From positions 1 through 64,000 of the forward strand of contig QEYB01000646.1 of NCBI GenBank assembly GCA_017562135.1: 64,000 nt of DNA. The letters are read 5' to 3'. A program made the translations under genes and the position numbers. The stretch is from Dipylidium caninum. Its lineage: Eukaryota; Platyhelminthes; Cestoda; Cyclophyllidea; Dipylidiidae. The notes under the pieces were generated by a model, which was not told where the DNA came from, ran no database searches, and worked only from the letters and a program-made list of their open reading frames with translations. This document shows positions 1 through 12,670 of this stretch, piece after piece. Positions within the stretch are counted from its first letter, which is position 1; each line of letters begins with the position of its first letter.

Positions 1-3000
1 AGAGAGAGATCCAACCATGCCCGAGCTAAGGCAGCAATTTTCGGCAAGTAAAGACAAAGTAGCGAGACTAATATAAGCACTATGGGTGTGTTAGACAAAA
101 TTCCTTTAACAAAATACTGCCTGCAGGGTGGCAGAACAAGCAGTCCCACTCTCCACATATGGCGGGAAGATGAGTCTGATTGACACAGAAAGAGGAAGAT
201 TTCGCTTTCTATCTTGGGAGAACTGGGCTCAACTTACTCAAATAAAGTGAATTAGGCTTTAAAACCGGTAGATATTTGTTGAAAAGCCCAACAGCGACTG
301 AAGTCAAATACCCATCACAGAAGCCTTGAATAATGGCGGATCATGAAACCAACATTTTGGCATTGTCGAATCGGGTTTTCCAAAGTCTCCGGGAATACGA
401 TCTGGAGTGAAAATAGAGGTGTTGATAAAAATTCCAACCAAATCACTTCCTAAAAACCCATCAGAACGAGGGTAATAGCCGCCAAAATCAGTCTTAAGCA
501 AACGATTATGGCTTTCAACAATTGAGAAAAAAACAAGCGACAACTTGTTTGGTCTAGGAAATCTCCCAGCGGTTGAATAGCAAAAATATGGGGCTGAAGG
601 CATTAAAATATAGGATCCAGCAAACTTATAAACTATACAGCATGGGATGGGCAGGCAAAAATAAGCGGACAGAAAAAGTTCCCGCAACAGTGGAGAACGC
701 GCGAGAGGCAGGTATATCTGTGTATATGTATCTTTCACGATATGTGAAAATGCAAATAGCCACATACTTAAGAACCAATGACAGAAAAGAAAATGTCATG
801 TGGATATAAGGAAAGTAATTTGAGGAGACATTGAGTTTTCAGCTTAGGACTGGCCATTTATTTTGCGCGGCAAAATTCATCTGTTTGACAAACTTACTAG
901 TAAATTGTTGGTTTGCTCCGTCTGGCCAAATTTTTCGCTGGCAAATTTTGTTCTCAAATAAGTAACCGCCGTCACTTCTCATTTTCCTCCTTCATCCAGG
1001 AAGTCCAGCCCGAGCTAGTGTTCATAACTTTCGTAAAATGGGGTCTGTATCAATGAGTGAATTTAAGTAAATTGCCTTAATAAACAAACGCGTGCAGTTC
1101 GTGCATTCTGAGCCACTTCGCAGTGTTTTCGTATATGGATTCTTAAAACAACGGTTTTTTTAATTTACTTTTAACCTTATAGTGGTGTGATTGATGCTGT
1201 GGCTTCTCCTTCGGCCTTCATTAGATGTGCACAAAAGGTAAATAAGCACAGTTTTAACCCCACAATGCGCTGCCACAACCAACATTTCCTAAAGGGTCGC
1301 CACTTCAGAGAGTAACCTTTTGTCCAACGTGAACATGTGTTTATTCAAAGCTTATTAGCCAGTTGTTAGGTGCGTCGATTCATATATTTCCTTGAGGAAA
1401 ATGTTATTTAGTATAACTTTTTTGGGCTAAATGGGCCTCATTAAAATATAACAATTTCCCACGATCAGGAATTGTGTGCACCAATGTTGTACCCACTGAA
1501 AAAAAAGTTAAAGCTGTCCGAATACAAAACGGGAATGTAATAAGCATTAGGGGGCCCGTAGGCACATGTGGTCTTTTATTGGGCTTCATAAACCACGATA
1601 ACGCAGTCTCTCTCTAGCACTCCGGATACTGTCTTTACCTTTTTGATAAACTTAAGAACGTGTGTCGTCGAAGTACGGTAGCCGTAGATTGAAACAAGTT
1701 CGGCGAATTTTCGTGTAAAAGCTGTCTAAACTCGTGAGCAAACCGCAACATGATACACTCTGGCTGGCAACACGCCTTTGATCGGCTTCCGCACACGAAG
1801 GCGCAAATCATGTCACAACGTCCCGCCTCTTAAGTGCAAATACCATTGGCCGACCATCTAAGTCAGTAATTTATCTTAAACAGAAAAAAAAAAAATTTTG
1901 GGACCCCCACAAAAAATCCACTCCCTCTGCCTCTCTTCGTATTTATCAATGTCAGCACACACCGAGCTAAGAATGCTTGCAAGTGGAAAAGAGATCAATC
2001 ACCCTCCTCTGTTCTTTTTTGTATCGCAAATGTAAATTTATAAGGCAAGTGAAAAACTGATGTAATTAGAAATTGGGTGGTGGCATAAAGGAAAAATTTC
2101 TTGAGATACGCACTTAACTCGGTGGCACAACCAAGCAATGTTTGACACTCCTCAAGCTTCTTTGGCCCATGGTCCACACTCGGATTTTTCACCATTGAAT
2201 GCCCGCGACTCCTCTCAACCTTTCCGGCCCTCGCCAATTGCCTTAACAAGGGTCCACTTTACTGGAATCGCGCCAACTATCGCCCAGTCTTCAAGGGCGA
2301 TACACCGGGAGCCCCAAACTATCTCGCTATGTATATGTCTGTCTGTCTATATCTCTCGCCTCCACAGGAAGGTCCATTCCCCACATTTGAAGGGCCACGC
2401 ACTTGAGGCAAAAAATGCCCCCCTTTCTCTTACTTTTGTGCCTCCGAGATTTAGCCTCACTGTCGAGCGTTGACGACCTCTTCGGTGAGAAGTCGGAGGA
2501 TCCCCAAAGTCAGCAGAAAAGAGAGACGTCCACAATCTTATAGCAGCCAGGAGCCATCTCGGGCAACCTCCTCTCCAGGGGTTTATTTTAGAAGAGTTTT
2601 GTCGTAGAGAAGTGAATGGAATGGAATTGAGTGAGGCACACTGCAATAAAAACGAATCTCCTCACTATTAAATAAACGAAATTAGTGTGACGCATCGCTA
2701 GTACTGCTACTGTCCTTGAGAGAGGGTGGGATGATGTCCTTCCACCGCCAGCCTGCGAACACTCTGAGAGTGGAAGTGGTTTCACCAGACCCTTCTTCAC
2801 GATTAGCAGTAGACAACCCCAGAATTTTGGGCCGAAACTTGCCTTCATCATATTTGGCCTTCTGTGAAAATTTCACCGTAATTTCACGGAGTCGACTTCA
2901 CCGTCGGCCACAAGTCCAACACAGCCGCAGATGGTCACAATGACAGAGCGAAAAGAGCTGAGGTGCAACATTTCCGTCGTCCGGTAAACTTTTAACCCAT

Positions 3001-4159
3001 TAATTAAGCCTAACGTTCAACACCGGCCAGATTGCCCTTTCACGAGGGTGTGTCTTGCTTCCCACGCATCCGTCGTCTAAGTCCCTCCAACCTTCGAAAG
3101 GCTATCGTCTCGTGCTCCACCGCCACCGTGGAGCCAGCAGGAGGCGGTGAAGATGGCTCTTCCTCCTCTTTGCTCGCTCATTTCTCCTCATTAATTTGAA
3201 CGAGGAGCACGAACGGACACGTGAGGCAAAAATACTGCACTCTTCTCCTTCCCCTTCTCACGGAGGTGGGACCTTCCTCCTCACACCCCAGGCGGGACGC
3301 CGAATCCCCCAAACTGGGCGACATTAATCACGAAACGCCGGACAGGCTACCGGCGACGGTAATTGCAGGGCAAGAACGGGAAAGTCATTCCGTTCAAAAC
3401 GGAAGTACGGGATGCACCTAAAGCAAATCGGCTCATATGTTGTCGTTGTATTATTACTTGAAGCCCGGCTGTACTTATTTGCGGTCATAGATGAGGGAGG
3501 CGAAGAAGGGAAGGGCGGAGGAGAGTGAGGAGGAAGGGATATTGAGGAGGAAAAGGAGAAGGAGGAGGAGAGGAGGAAGAGGAATTGACTGTCCTGATTA
3601 CTTGGCACGTCGTACGAGTTTCCAGCCCTCGCAGGCCTTAACATCTTCCTTAGAAGATCCCATCTCCGTAAGCGAAAATTCCAAAGGCCGGCCAACGACA
3701 CAGAGGCGAGTTATCACACAAATTCCCCGGATGTGTAGTCTCGATTCCGCGGCACCGAGAGTCAACGAAATCGGTTAGGGCGCAGGGGAAAGAGAAGGTG
3801 TCCTCCTCCCGCATACTGGGAGTGACGGCCGATCTTGACGGCAGTTGAAGGTGACACAGAAAGGAGTTTAGAAACGACTAATTCAGGTCATCGACGAGGC
3901 GACCGAGTCAGCGGAGTTAATGGCTTTTCCAATTGATGAAAGTGGCGACCGGAAGTGATTCACGAGGCGCGCGAGTTTGCAACTCCCTCAAAGTCGTCTG
4001 ACTCCACCAGGGGGAAAGAAATATCCCGAGGGGATTGCGTCGTGTGGCGATTTATCTCTGCCGCACCGAGGGAGTCCGCAAAAATGCCAACAAACAGTTA
4101 CCACCGCTTCCCGACATCATCCCCGCCTCAATCCAATTAATTCTTCGCCTAAGGGCCTC
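1..4159. other. No gene recognised
   Basis: Moderately AT-rich sequence at the left, becoming purine/pyrimidine-rich after about 3480. Short open frames occur on both strands, but none has a recognisable protein, a consistent splice pattern or an unbiased composition. I see no RNA gene or mobile-element protein. A short GGA-rich tract lies near 3490-3590. Confidence 0.5.
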
Positions 4160-7100
4160 CACTTGCGACTCCACACACGTACGACGACAACAACAACGAG
4201 AAGTCGATTCCGGTCAGAAGGAAGCATTATCACCTCCTCCGGCACTGCACCGAGGGCTTCCTCACGTCTCCCACTACTCGTGGACACGACGATGACTGCG
4301 ACTGTCATCGACAACGTCCGCGGCAGGGAGTCGGGGAGAGGAGGCGCGTGTGCTGGGGGGGTTTTTTTCCCCCCCTGCCCCTCCCAGCTCCCGTCCCCGC
4401 CCGTCCCGTCCGCGTGCGCCGTCCCCGTCCTCGTACCCTCTCCGTCCACTCGTATCCGCTGCTCACGTCAAATTCAGAATGGAGTAGCAACAACGCACCT
4501 CGTCCATCAAAGGAAGTGCAGAGTTGAGGCATCCGTCCCCGCTCGCCAACTTCATTGCACTTCACCACCCGCTGTCCTTCCGTGCACGTGTGGAGCGCAC
4601 AATCCTCCGCTCTCTCGCGCGTCACACACACGTGTCACACGTCCCACACACCCACACAACCCACAGGCCCTCACGATGACGATGCGGGCGCTCGGTCTTG
4701 CTGACGTGTAACACCCTCCACTGAGGGAGCGGGAAGGCCAGAGACAGGGATGACGAGACGACAGACGACGAGGAGGCGAGAGGAGACGAGACGAGACGAG
4801 ACGAGTCGTCGAGAGGGCGCATAAATTTGACGCGTGGATCGATGACGAGGAGCGAGAGCGAGTTTCTTGAGAGTAGATGAAGCGAGACTAGTCAGACGTA
4901 GACGTCGATTGTCATTACTGCGCACATGAATAGCCTCTTGTGACACCATATGGGGAAGCCAACTGAGTGTGATTGATGCATTCCGCCTCCCACTCTCCGC
5001 TCTCCACGCTCTCTGCTGTGACGCCCATCCTCACGCCACCATCACAAACATCACCACCGCCTCCACCGCCCCGCCGCCTCCACCACCTTCATCGCCTCCA
5101 TCGCCATGTGACAAAGGTGACAGGCCACTAAAACGAATGGCACCGCAACAGCCGCGCCCACCGCCTCGTGTCACCGGCAGCACCGCGGCGATGACGACGA
5201 GGAGACAACACGAGTGCAGGGGTGCGTGGGGTTCGCGGGGTGCAGGGGTGACGTGTGGGCAGTGAAGACCACGACGCCTGACTCTTCTCCCACGCCACCT
5301 CCACTGCCTCCGCCTCCGCCTCCGCCTCTGCCTACTGCCTCTCGCCCCCTCGCTTCCTCTCCCGATTCCTCCCGATTCCTCCCGCTTCCTCTCGCCTAAC
5401 AGAAAGGCCTTGTGCATTACGCCCAGTCGTCGTCGTCGTCGTCGTCTGCGAGGAAGCCAAAGCCATCGCCTCTCATTTCAGCATCCCCTCTTCGGCCCGT
5501 GCGTGGCAGCCTCCTCTCCATCCCCTAGAGCTCCTCCATCCCCTCCATCCTGTACACGCTCCACTCCACCTCCGTCGTCTGCACATGCCTGCTGCGACCA
5601 CAATCCTTGGATTCGCCTCGCCTCGCCTCGCCTCGCCTCGACTCGACTCACCCCGACGCTGCCATCCACCACCTGCCCGACAAGTGGGCAACGCTGTCCG
5701 CTGATCCCCGTGTCAACGCACGCTTCCCCACTCCACCCCACTCCACTCCACACCACTCCACACCACTCCACTCCACTCCACTCCACTCCACTCACCGAGG
5801 CACTGACGCTGACGATGACACTCGCACCGCCCAGAGAAGCTTGGCCCAGCACCTCGTCAGTGTGGCGCAGAGGCACTTGCCTCACGAGGCGGCGTCCGTG
5901 CTGGCCTGTCAGACGACGCCTGTGTCACGGCATCGTGACTCGCCCCACGTGGTCAGGCCGTGACAGGTGCTCGCGGGCGTGGGTGCCGAGAAAGCTCCAC
6001 TGTCATCTGCCTCCCAACCTGCCTCCCAACCTGCCTCCCACACAATTCTGCTCCCCAGCGCCAACGCCAACGCCAACGCCAACGCCAACCAGTTCCTCTG
6101 CACCAGAGCCTTGTCAGCTTTACACGCAAAAACTTGTACAGGTGGGGGGGGGCGGGGGGGGGCCGCGGTGGCGAAGCATGGTGATGGAAGGAAGAGGTGG
6201 AGAGGGAGGGGAAGGCAATGGAATGGAATGGAATGGAAGGAAAGGGAACAGAAGACTTCGAGAGGCGACGGGCGTCGATGCACTCACCTGTCTGTGGGTG
6301 CAGTGGCGCCTCCCACCGAGGTGGTGGAGGAGAATCAAAATCGACGAGTTGGAGCATGTCACCACACCGCGATGTGTCGTAGGTGGCACTGAAGTTGCCA
6401 TTCAGGTGACAGACGACTCGATTCATGCATCGTTTTACTCAGTCCACCCTTCTCGCTTTTGTGCATCGCCTTCTCACTCCATTCGCCTCGCCTCTCGCCG
6501 TCTCCTCTCGACGTCTCTTCCCCTCCCCTCCCCTCCCCTTCCCTCTCCTCTCCTCTCCCAGTCTCCTCCTCCCTCTCCCCCGCTCTCCTCTCCTCTCCCG
6601 TCTCCTCTCCTCTCCCAGTCTCCTCTCTCTCCTCTCCGTCTACTCTCCTCTCCCCGTCTCCTCTCCTCTCCCCGTCTCCTCTCCTCTCTCCTCTCCTCTC
6701 CTCTCCCCAGTCTCCTCTCCTCTCCCCGTCTCCTCTCCTCTCCCCGTCTCTCTCCTCTCCCCGTCTCCTCTCTCTCTCTCTCTCCTCTCCCGTCTCCTCT
6801 CCTCTCCTCTCCTCTCCTCTCCTCTCCTCTCCTCTCCTCTCCTCTCCTCTCCTCTCCTCTCCTCTCATCCCCCGCCGCATTCCTTCTCCCTGATCACCGT
6901 CTTGTCAGTTGGTTGCAACGGCGTCTTCGTATCCGTTTGAGCACTCCAGTGACAGCGCTGCTGTCCGCCTTCAAGAGGCGCCGACAGATGCGAGACCACC
7001 AGCCCGGCCACGGCGCACCGTCATGCAGTGTCTGATGGCATGGCGGGAGAGCCGGTGGGATGGACAGCACTGCAGGATCAATCGGCGGCGTTGAATTGCC

Positions 7101-7330
7101 GCCAGCCGCCAGCCGCTAGTCGTCTCCTGCCCTCCTCCTGCCTCGGTGCCTCGAGGACGCGGTGCGACTCTGCGAACCGAAGGTGGAGTGGAGAAGAGCC
7201 CGAGCAATCAGGCCGGATGCCACCACTCTACATGCATAGTCCCTTAGTCCCTCAGCCCCTGTGCGTCCATGCATCTTTTCGCCATGAAAAACACATCTCT
7301 GGGACATTTCTCCTCCCGAGGATAGATGAA
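4160..7330 (+). repeat. Inverted-repeat arm A (partner 27120-30290)
   Basis: This block is repeated in inverted orientation at 27120-30290. Both ends give the same coordinate sum (about 34450), so the two copies are co-linear over 3.17 kb. It is a chain of simple repeats: GACGA pentamers near 4780-4806, CGCCT pentamers near 5613-5650, CCACT pentamers near 5727-5795, a 12-base unit near 6005-6043, a CCAACG hexamer near 6056-6091 and CCTCT pentamers at 6519-6874. Long frames run through it on both strands, but they encode only low-complexity Ser/Pro/Leu or Arg/Glu tracts. I treat the block as non-coding. Confidence 0.85.
6519..6874. repeat. CCTCT pentamer microsatellite
   Basis: About 350 bases of imperfect CCTCT/CTCTC pentamers with interspersed CCCGTCTCCT variants. 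The inverted partner in A' is GGAGA-rich and lies at 27552-27843, where the tract is shorter. The tract produces the longest open frame in the block (on the plus strand) purely from repeat composition. Confidence 0.9.
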
Positions 7331-9977
7331 TTTTCGATTTATTTTCTTTCACCTACTCCCAACGGCATAAAACACATTCCGTCAGTCTGAAGCGAAAACA
7401 CCCTATCTTTATTCCTTCCCCACTTTTGTCGTCAACATCATTCCAAGAGTCAAACTCGAAGCAGCTTAGACTTTCCGAATTCACTCAACCACCTCATTTT
7501 TCACACTCTCCTCTTCGTCAAAACCCCCCACGAGTAGTCATACAACCCGCCTGCTAACGGATCACGGCGTGTCTGTCATCTCCCTTCTGCTGTGTCGAAA
7601 ATGTCTTTTTATTTTGTATCCGTTTACTCTCCCACCGGAGAGGCGATGTGTCCTCCTGACCGGATGACGTAATTGCTCACAGCACTGTCCCTGTCCCTGT
7701 CCCGGTCCATTCCCTCCCCAAGACTGCGTGGACTGATTTTAATTTCAGCCTCCACTTTTCCCATTGGCTCGCGGGGGGAGGTGACTAAGCCGGAAGGACA
7801 AAATTCCCCTACCCGCAGTCCGCACCGCCCCATAATGGGCTATTTCGGCTTCCGTTTAAGCCTCCCACACCCGTCGCCCGTCCGCCCGCCCGTTTCCTTC
7901 CCCCAATCCGCCTTGCCCTCAGAAAATATTAATTAATACCGTAGTTAACCTGCCTGTGATTGCCCGCCCCTCGAGCCTGCAGTGAATATTCCGGAGAGGC
8001 TTTAATCCCACGTCTGTTTGCCTTCTGCAGACAGGCGTACTGACTCACTCGGACGATTATTCACTTCCACGGAGAGGGCAGTTTTCCCTCGACCATCGGA
8101 TTAGCGGAGACGAGGAGGCGATGTGAGTGGAATACTCCAACGCGACATTTCCTCTACATTCAAATGATTCTTTTTATCACAGGTGTCGAGTTACACCCCC
8201 GTCGGGAAAAAAATATTCTTGAGTCGTCCATCCCCTCCACCATCTCGTCTACCCGTCCCATCATTTCGTCTCCTCCCGTCGCCATGGTAAGGTGTGTTTG
8301 AGTATGTCATCATCATCCCGTCGAGGGTGGGAGGGGGGGGGGCAGCGGGCTAGTTTATGAATCCTCCATCCGGCCTGGAATCGTCAAGACAGCCCGTAAG
8401 GCATCACAAAGCACCGACATGCTTTGTCGGTTTACACAACCCAACAATGTATTCGGCGCCTCATGCAGCCGCGATGGACAAAAAGCGTGACACTGACAAT
8501 TCACCACTTCGAGTGACTGTCCAGCCACTTTGGAGGCAGAGGGCATGGGGTGAAACTCACCCTCACCCTCACCCTCCCCCCCTGGGCATCCAGAAAGTGT
8601 GTCGACGATTGTTCTTTCCATGTCCCAATGGCTGACAGACAGGAAAGAGTCTCGTAGACGAAAATTTAGCACAGACCACCGGTCCAAGTTCCCCCAGCGC
8701 ATTGGGTTGGTGAGAAGAGAGCAGTGGATGAGGGCAACTTCCTGGCAAGAAAACATGAGTCCATTTCGGCGGTCGACTGTCGAGAAAAAAACGAGGGAAA
8801 GAGGAGGGGGGCAGCCTACAAATAAAACCGCTGATTTGGGCAGAATACTTTTACGAGGAGTTGGGAGCACCACCGAATGCTAGAAACGTAGAGGACAGCA
8901 GGTCGTACCAGTAACTGCCTGTTTTCAAAATCCCTACAGCGCAGTTTTTTTAATTGTATATACTGAAGTGTTCACGCACTACCATGATTAGAGGTCGTGG
9001 TGGTATTCCCACGGCTACAATCCCACCCATGAGAAAGCGGACCAGCGAAAGTTCAATCCACCTCGTCCTCGAGGCTACGCAAAAGCCATCACCTCGGGAT
9101 GTATCTTCCATGGGAATTGAGGGGCCAACGAGAGAACTGCGTCAAAATTCCCCTCTCCTCGAAGTGCAGGAAGCACCGGTTAGTGAGCCTCGAATAACGG
9201 AGTCCAATTCTCACTAGGACTCCTCGGCTACCTTCAAGGGACGAGTGGAACAATCACGTCCTTCAGCAGGTAGCCACCTTCACTCCGCTCCTGTCGACCA
9301 GAACACCACCAATTAGGGGCACAGGTACACGGTAAACCGCGCCGCGCCGCCAGCATACATCAACAACCGGCGACTCGGCGGAGAGCGGTCGCCCCCCGCA
9401 CACCAACGACCCGACGAGGCAAACTCCTCCAGGCGCCGGTTTTAGCATCTAAATTATGCATGCAGCGCCGTCTCCGATCTGACGCTATAACACTTAAAAC
9501 GTTCACACGCGAAACACATCTGCCCCCCCCCCTGTCGAACATAAACCAGAGGGCAGCATAGAAGGCTCGCACCACAGGACAATCCACCGGGGGGAATGCT
9601 TCGACGACGCGTTGTGACGACCTCAAACACAACGTAGATCCACTCAGCACAGACAAAGAGCACCAAGCCGGGGCCGAACTATCCATCAGTTAAGCCCCAT
9701 CTGTGCATAAGACTAAAATACATCGTCCTTTGATGTTATGCTCCCATGCAACCCCTGTTTTCACACAGAAAGGCATTGCTTATGAGAGCGCAACCGTTTT
9801 TAGTAACTCCCTGACGCTCCGACGCACCAGCAACGTGATAAAACAGTAAAAAAGAGCGGCGCAGTGAGTCATATAACGGGAATGGGAAAGCGAAGGAGCG
9901 AGGAAGTACATACAAGTGTCCAAATATACAGGAAGCGCTTGCACACCGTCATTTGCGTATCGTCTCTAACATTGCTC
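7331..9977. other. No gene recognised
   Basis: Unique sequence between arm A and the minus-strand gene ending at 9978. Several frames of 60 to 170 codons overlap on both strands without a credible protein. I see no terminator, RNA gene or repeat longer than short C or G runs. Confidence 0.45.
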
Positions 9978-12487
9978 TCAGAGGATACGTTTGTTCAGAT
10001 TCACTGTCAGCCGACGCAAGTTCGGGTAGATGAGATGAGGGGACTTCATCGACACCACCGGCGCTTCACCATCATTAGATGCCCCATTTTCACAAAAATT
10101 AATGAGTTGATGACACGAAGAGCGTACTATTGACGTGGTTGCTGTGGGGACAAGCAAACTCTGTCCACTTTGACCGCTGTCTCCGCCTAAACCGGTGTCA
10201 GGTGAGCTGTTTGTTCTTTCGTTCATCGCGGCAAAATTAAGAATCGAGTAAGTGGGAGGCGGCTGACCACAGAACGGTTGTTCCATTGGTCGTAATCGTC
10301 CGCAGTCCACGTAGGCTTGTCGTCTCCTAGTGGGCGATGCGAACGGCAAGGGGGATGGAATATCCGACTTGAAGGCATATTTACTCGAATTGGGATAGAC
10401 ACAGGCCTGAGTAGGTGTAACCACATGTCTTCTAGGGGGCGGAGGAGGCTGCTGCAGTTGCTGCACGGAAAGAGCATTGTTGTTGGAGTGAAAGCTTGGA
10501 TCTGGGAAGAAGACGTAAGGGACAGTGTAGTCCTGATGAGCTTTCGCTCGAGGGGTTGGTCCCGGCGTGGCAGAACAGCTTCGAAGCAGCCCCGATGATG
10601 GAGTTAGGCCTTTCTGTTTGGAGGGTAGACGACCCGTCCTCACGTACTGGTAAATGTCATCGAGATCATCATAAAAAGAGTGCAGATCAGGTGACTTCCC
10701 TCTTCCATCAGTGTCTAGATGAAGCAACGTCGAGGCGGCAATGCTTGCAACCGCTGTATGTGAGGCTGCCGAACCTTCAGCGCTCAAGGGACCAAGGGTT
10801 TCTGTTAATGGACGATGAGAAGGCCCTACAGAAGAGCAATGCGTCACATCCTCAAGATACTTAAGAAGGTAATTCAGTCCACAAGCAGGATGAAAAGCAG
10901 CCAGGAAATGTGCCACCCTCGAGGCATGCATTTTCAACTCCTTCGCAAATAACTGTGAAGACTGTGGTGTTGCAAGGATGAAGCGGTGCTGGGAGAGCAT
11001 TTCTGCAGTAACTACAAAGAAGCGTGAGTTTGCGCCTGCTGCACCCGCGCCACTGTCGTTGTTACTACTAGCAGTGGACACACTTCCACAGTCAGCAATC
11101 GGTTCGAGGAAGACGAGATCACCGTGGTAACAGGAAGTTAGATGGAGACCAGCGTTCCCTTCTTTCATGCAAGGAGAAGAGGTAGTCAACCAATTAGCCA
11201 AACTGTGATCCATTACAGGGCGAACGGTGAGAGGGAGAGGGAAGTGGGAGAGGAGGCTAAGAATTGAATGAGCTCCTGAATAAGCCCATCCAGTATTCTT
11301 ATTCTCTCGCGAATTGGGTGGTGGTGTAGCTATCGGATAAAAGGAGACCGTCCGGTCATCTAAGGGGAGATAAACGAGACGAGGACCACTGGCGAACCAA
11401 TAGAGCGCGTCATCAGGGGGGATGTTGTTAGCCAACGAGGCGTACTTCGCCAACGACTTACTCCCAACCACTTCGCATTGCAGGAGCGGAGCAGTGGGAG
11501 GACATTGTGGATTGGTTTTCGACACCAGTCTACAACTCTTGCAATCAATCAGCCGCAGAACAGTGCCGGGATGCAGATGTACCACATTATCCAGATCTAG
11601 AGTTACCGGACCACGGGAACCGCCCGAAGACACCGACAGAATACACTTAGTCTGCTTCCGTAGCAGGAACATCAAAGGTCGGGACTGCCACAGTGCCGTT
11701 CCGGAGTTCCAGCAGAGAATGTCGGGTCGTTGAAAAGTATCGTTGCGTTGCTTTAAAATTTCGAACCAAAATGGCGAACAAGAAGTTAAAATGAGTGGGA
11801 TCTGATCGTTTAAATTGCTGTTATTAGGGGTTGAGGATCGATCCAGGGGCGCCTGACACTGTGAGGACTGGCAGGAAGTAAAGGATGAACGACTGGGCTG
11901 GAGACGCTCAAAGGCAGGCGAAATTGAACTCCACTTGGGAGAATGTTGCGGAGCGTGTGACACTTGGTGTTGGAGGCTGGACCAATTACCTCGCACCAGA
12001 CTCACTCCGCAAACTATTTTAAGAGCTAACGCCGGCTCCTGTTTTAGAACACACTTGCATCCCGGTTTTGAGGCATTCTATGCGCACTAGCTTAGACGGT
12101 TGATCCACGCAATATGCAAAGTTGGCGTCGCACTTCTCCTGCTGGATCAGCTCACTCGCCTTCATTCTTAGGAGTTCGGGAGAACGGCCAGAGGGAAAAC
12201 TATGCTGCGAATAAACCCATTCAATCTGGGGCTTCGTGGACATAGACTGGTGATAGTGGGAATGATTTTGCAGATGGCTGGTGAGCAGGTTGTATATTTT
12301 CACTGCAGTTTTGGAGAAAAGAGAAATTTTCGAGGACTAGAGTAGGCACTGGTGGCACCATTTGTCCTCTGCCCTCATTTCTCAATTGCAACCGGTAGAA
12401 AGGTTGTTCGGTGGCAGAGGGCTGATTGCCCTCCATTTGTTGATCAAAGTAATTCTCCGTAGCAGGTACGAGTCCGTGAGCTACCAT
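9978..12487 (-). CDS. Large Pro/Ser-rich protein, possibly CABIT-domain (GAREM/THEMIS-like)
   Basis: The main exon runs from about 12050 down to 9978 and encodes roughly 690 residues. Two shorter upstream frames (12487-12221 and 12303-12019) in other frames probably supply the N-terminus, beginning MVAHGLVPATENYF. One candidate junction is a 49-base intron with donor CTA/GTGCGC and acceptor CTAAAACAG/GAG near 12085-12037; the first junction is unresolved, and a sequencing frameshift is possible instead. The first half has alternating beta-type hydrophobic segments, including LHPGTVLRLID, LLQCEVVG and RLVYLPLDDRTVSFYPI, that resemble the CABIT fold of THEMIS/GAREM adaptors. This is a resemblance only. 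The second half is low-complexity and adaptor-like, with a tyrosine segment DDLDDIYQYVRTGRLP, a poly-Gln/Pro stretch and many Ser/Thr. Such proteins act in receptor-kinase signalling. The composition and long single frame make it a confident gene; the family call is weak. Confidence 0.7.
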
Positions 12488-12643
12488 AGGCTAAGTTCAC
12501 CACACATCAGAACAGACGGAATGGAGTACGAAGACCAAACAAGTATCGAACACCGTAACAGCAAAATGTAGAACCGCACGGCGCTTGACTGCTGCAAATA
12601 TGCGCGCAATTGGCGAACAGTCATCACGACCGTCCATTCCCAG

Positions 12644-12670
12644 TTGATTGGCTAGCGTGCAGCCAATCAA
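12644..12670 (-). promoter_or_regulatory. Inverted CCAAT-box pair, likely promoter of the gene ending at 9978
   Basis: TTGATTGGCT and AGCCAATCAA form a perfect 10-base inverted repeat around a 7-base spacer. Each arm contains a CCAAT box, the NF-Y type core. The element lies about 160 bases upstream of the first methionine of the minus-strand gene, which is a typical promoter position. Function is inferred from motif and position only. Confidence 0.5.

Noticed and set aside
5410..7035. A 541-codon open frame on the plus strand, with similar long frames on the minus strand of the inverted copy
   Set aside because: It consists of Ser/Pro/Leu repeats from CCTCT and CCACT arrays, is open on both strands, and changes length with array size. 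That is a composition artefact.
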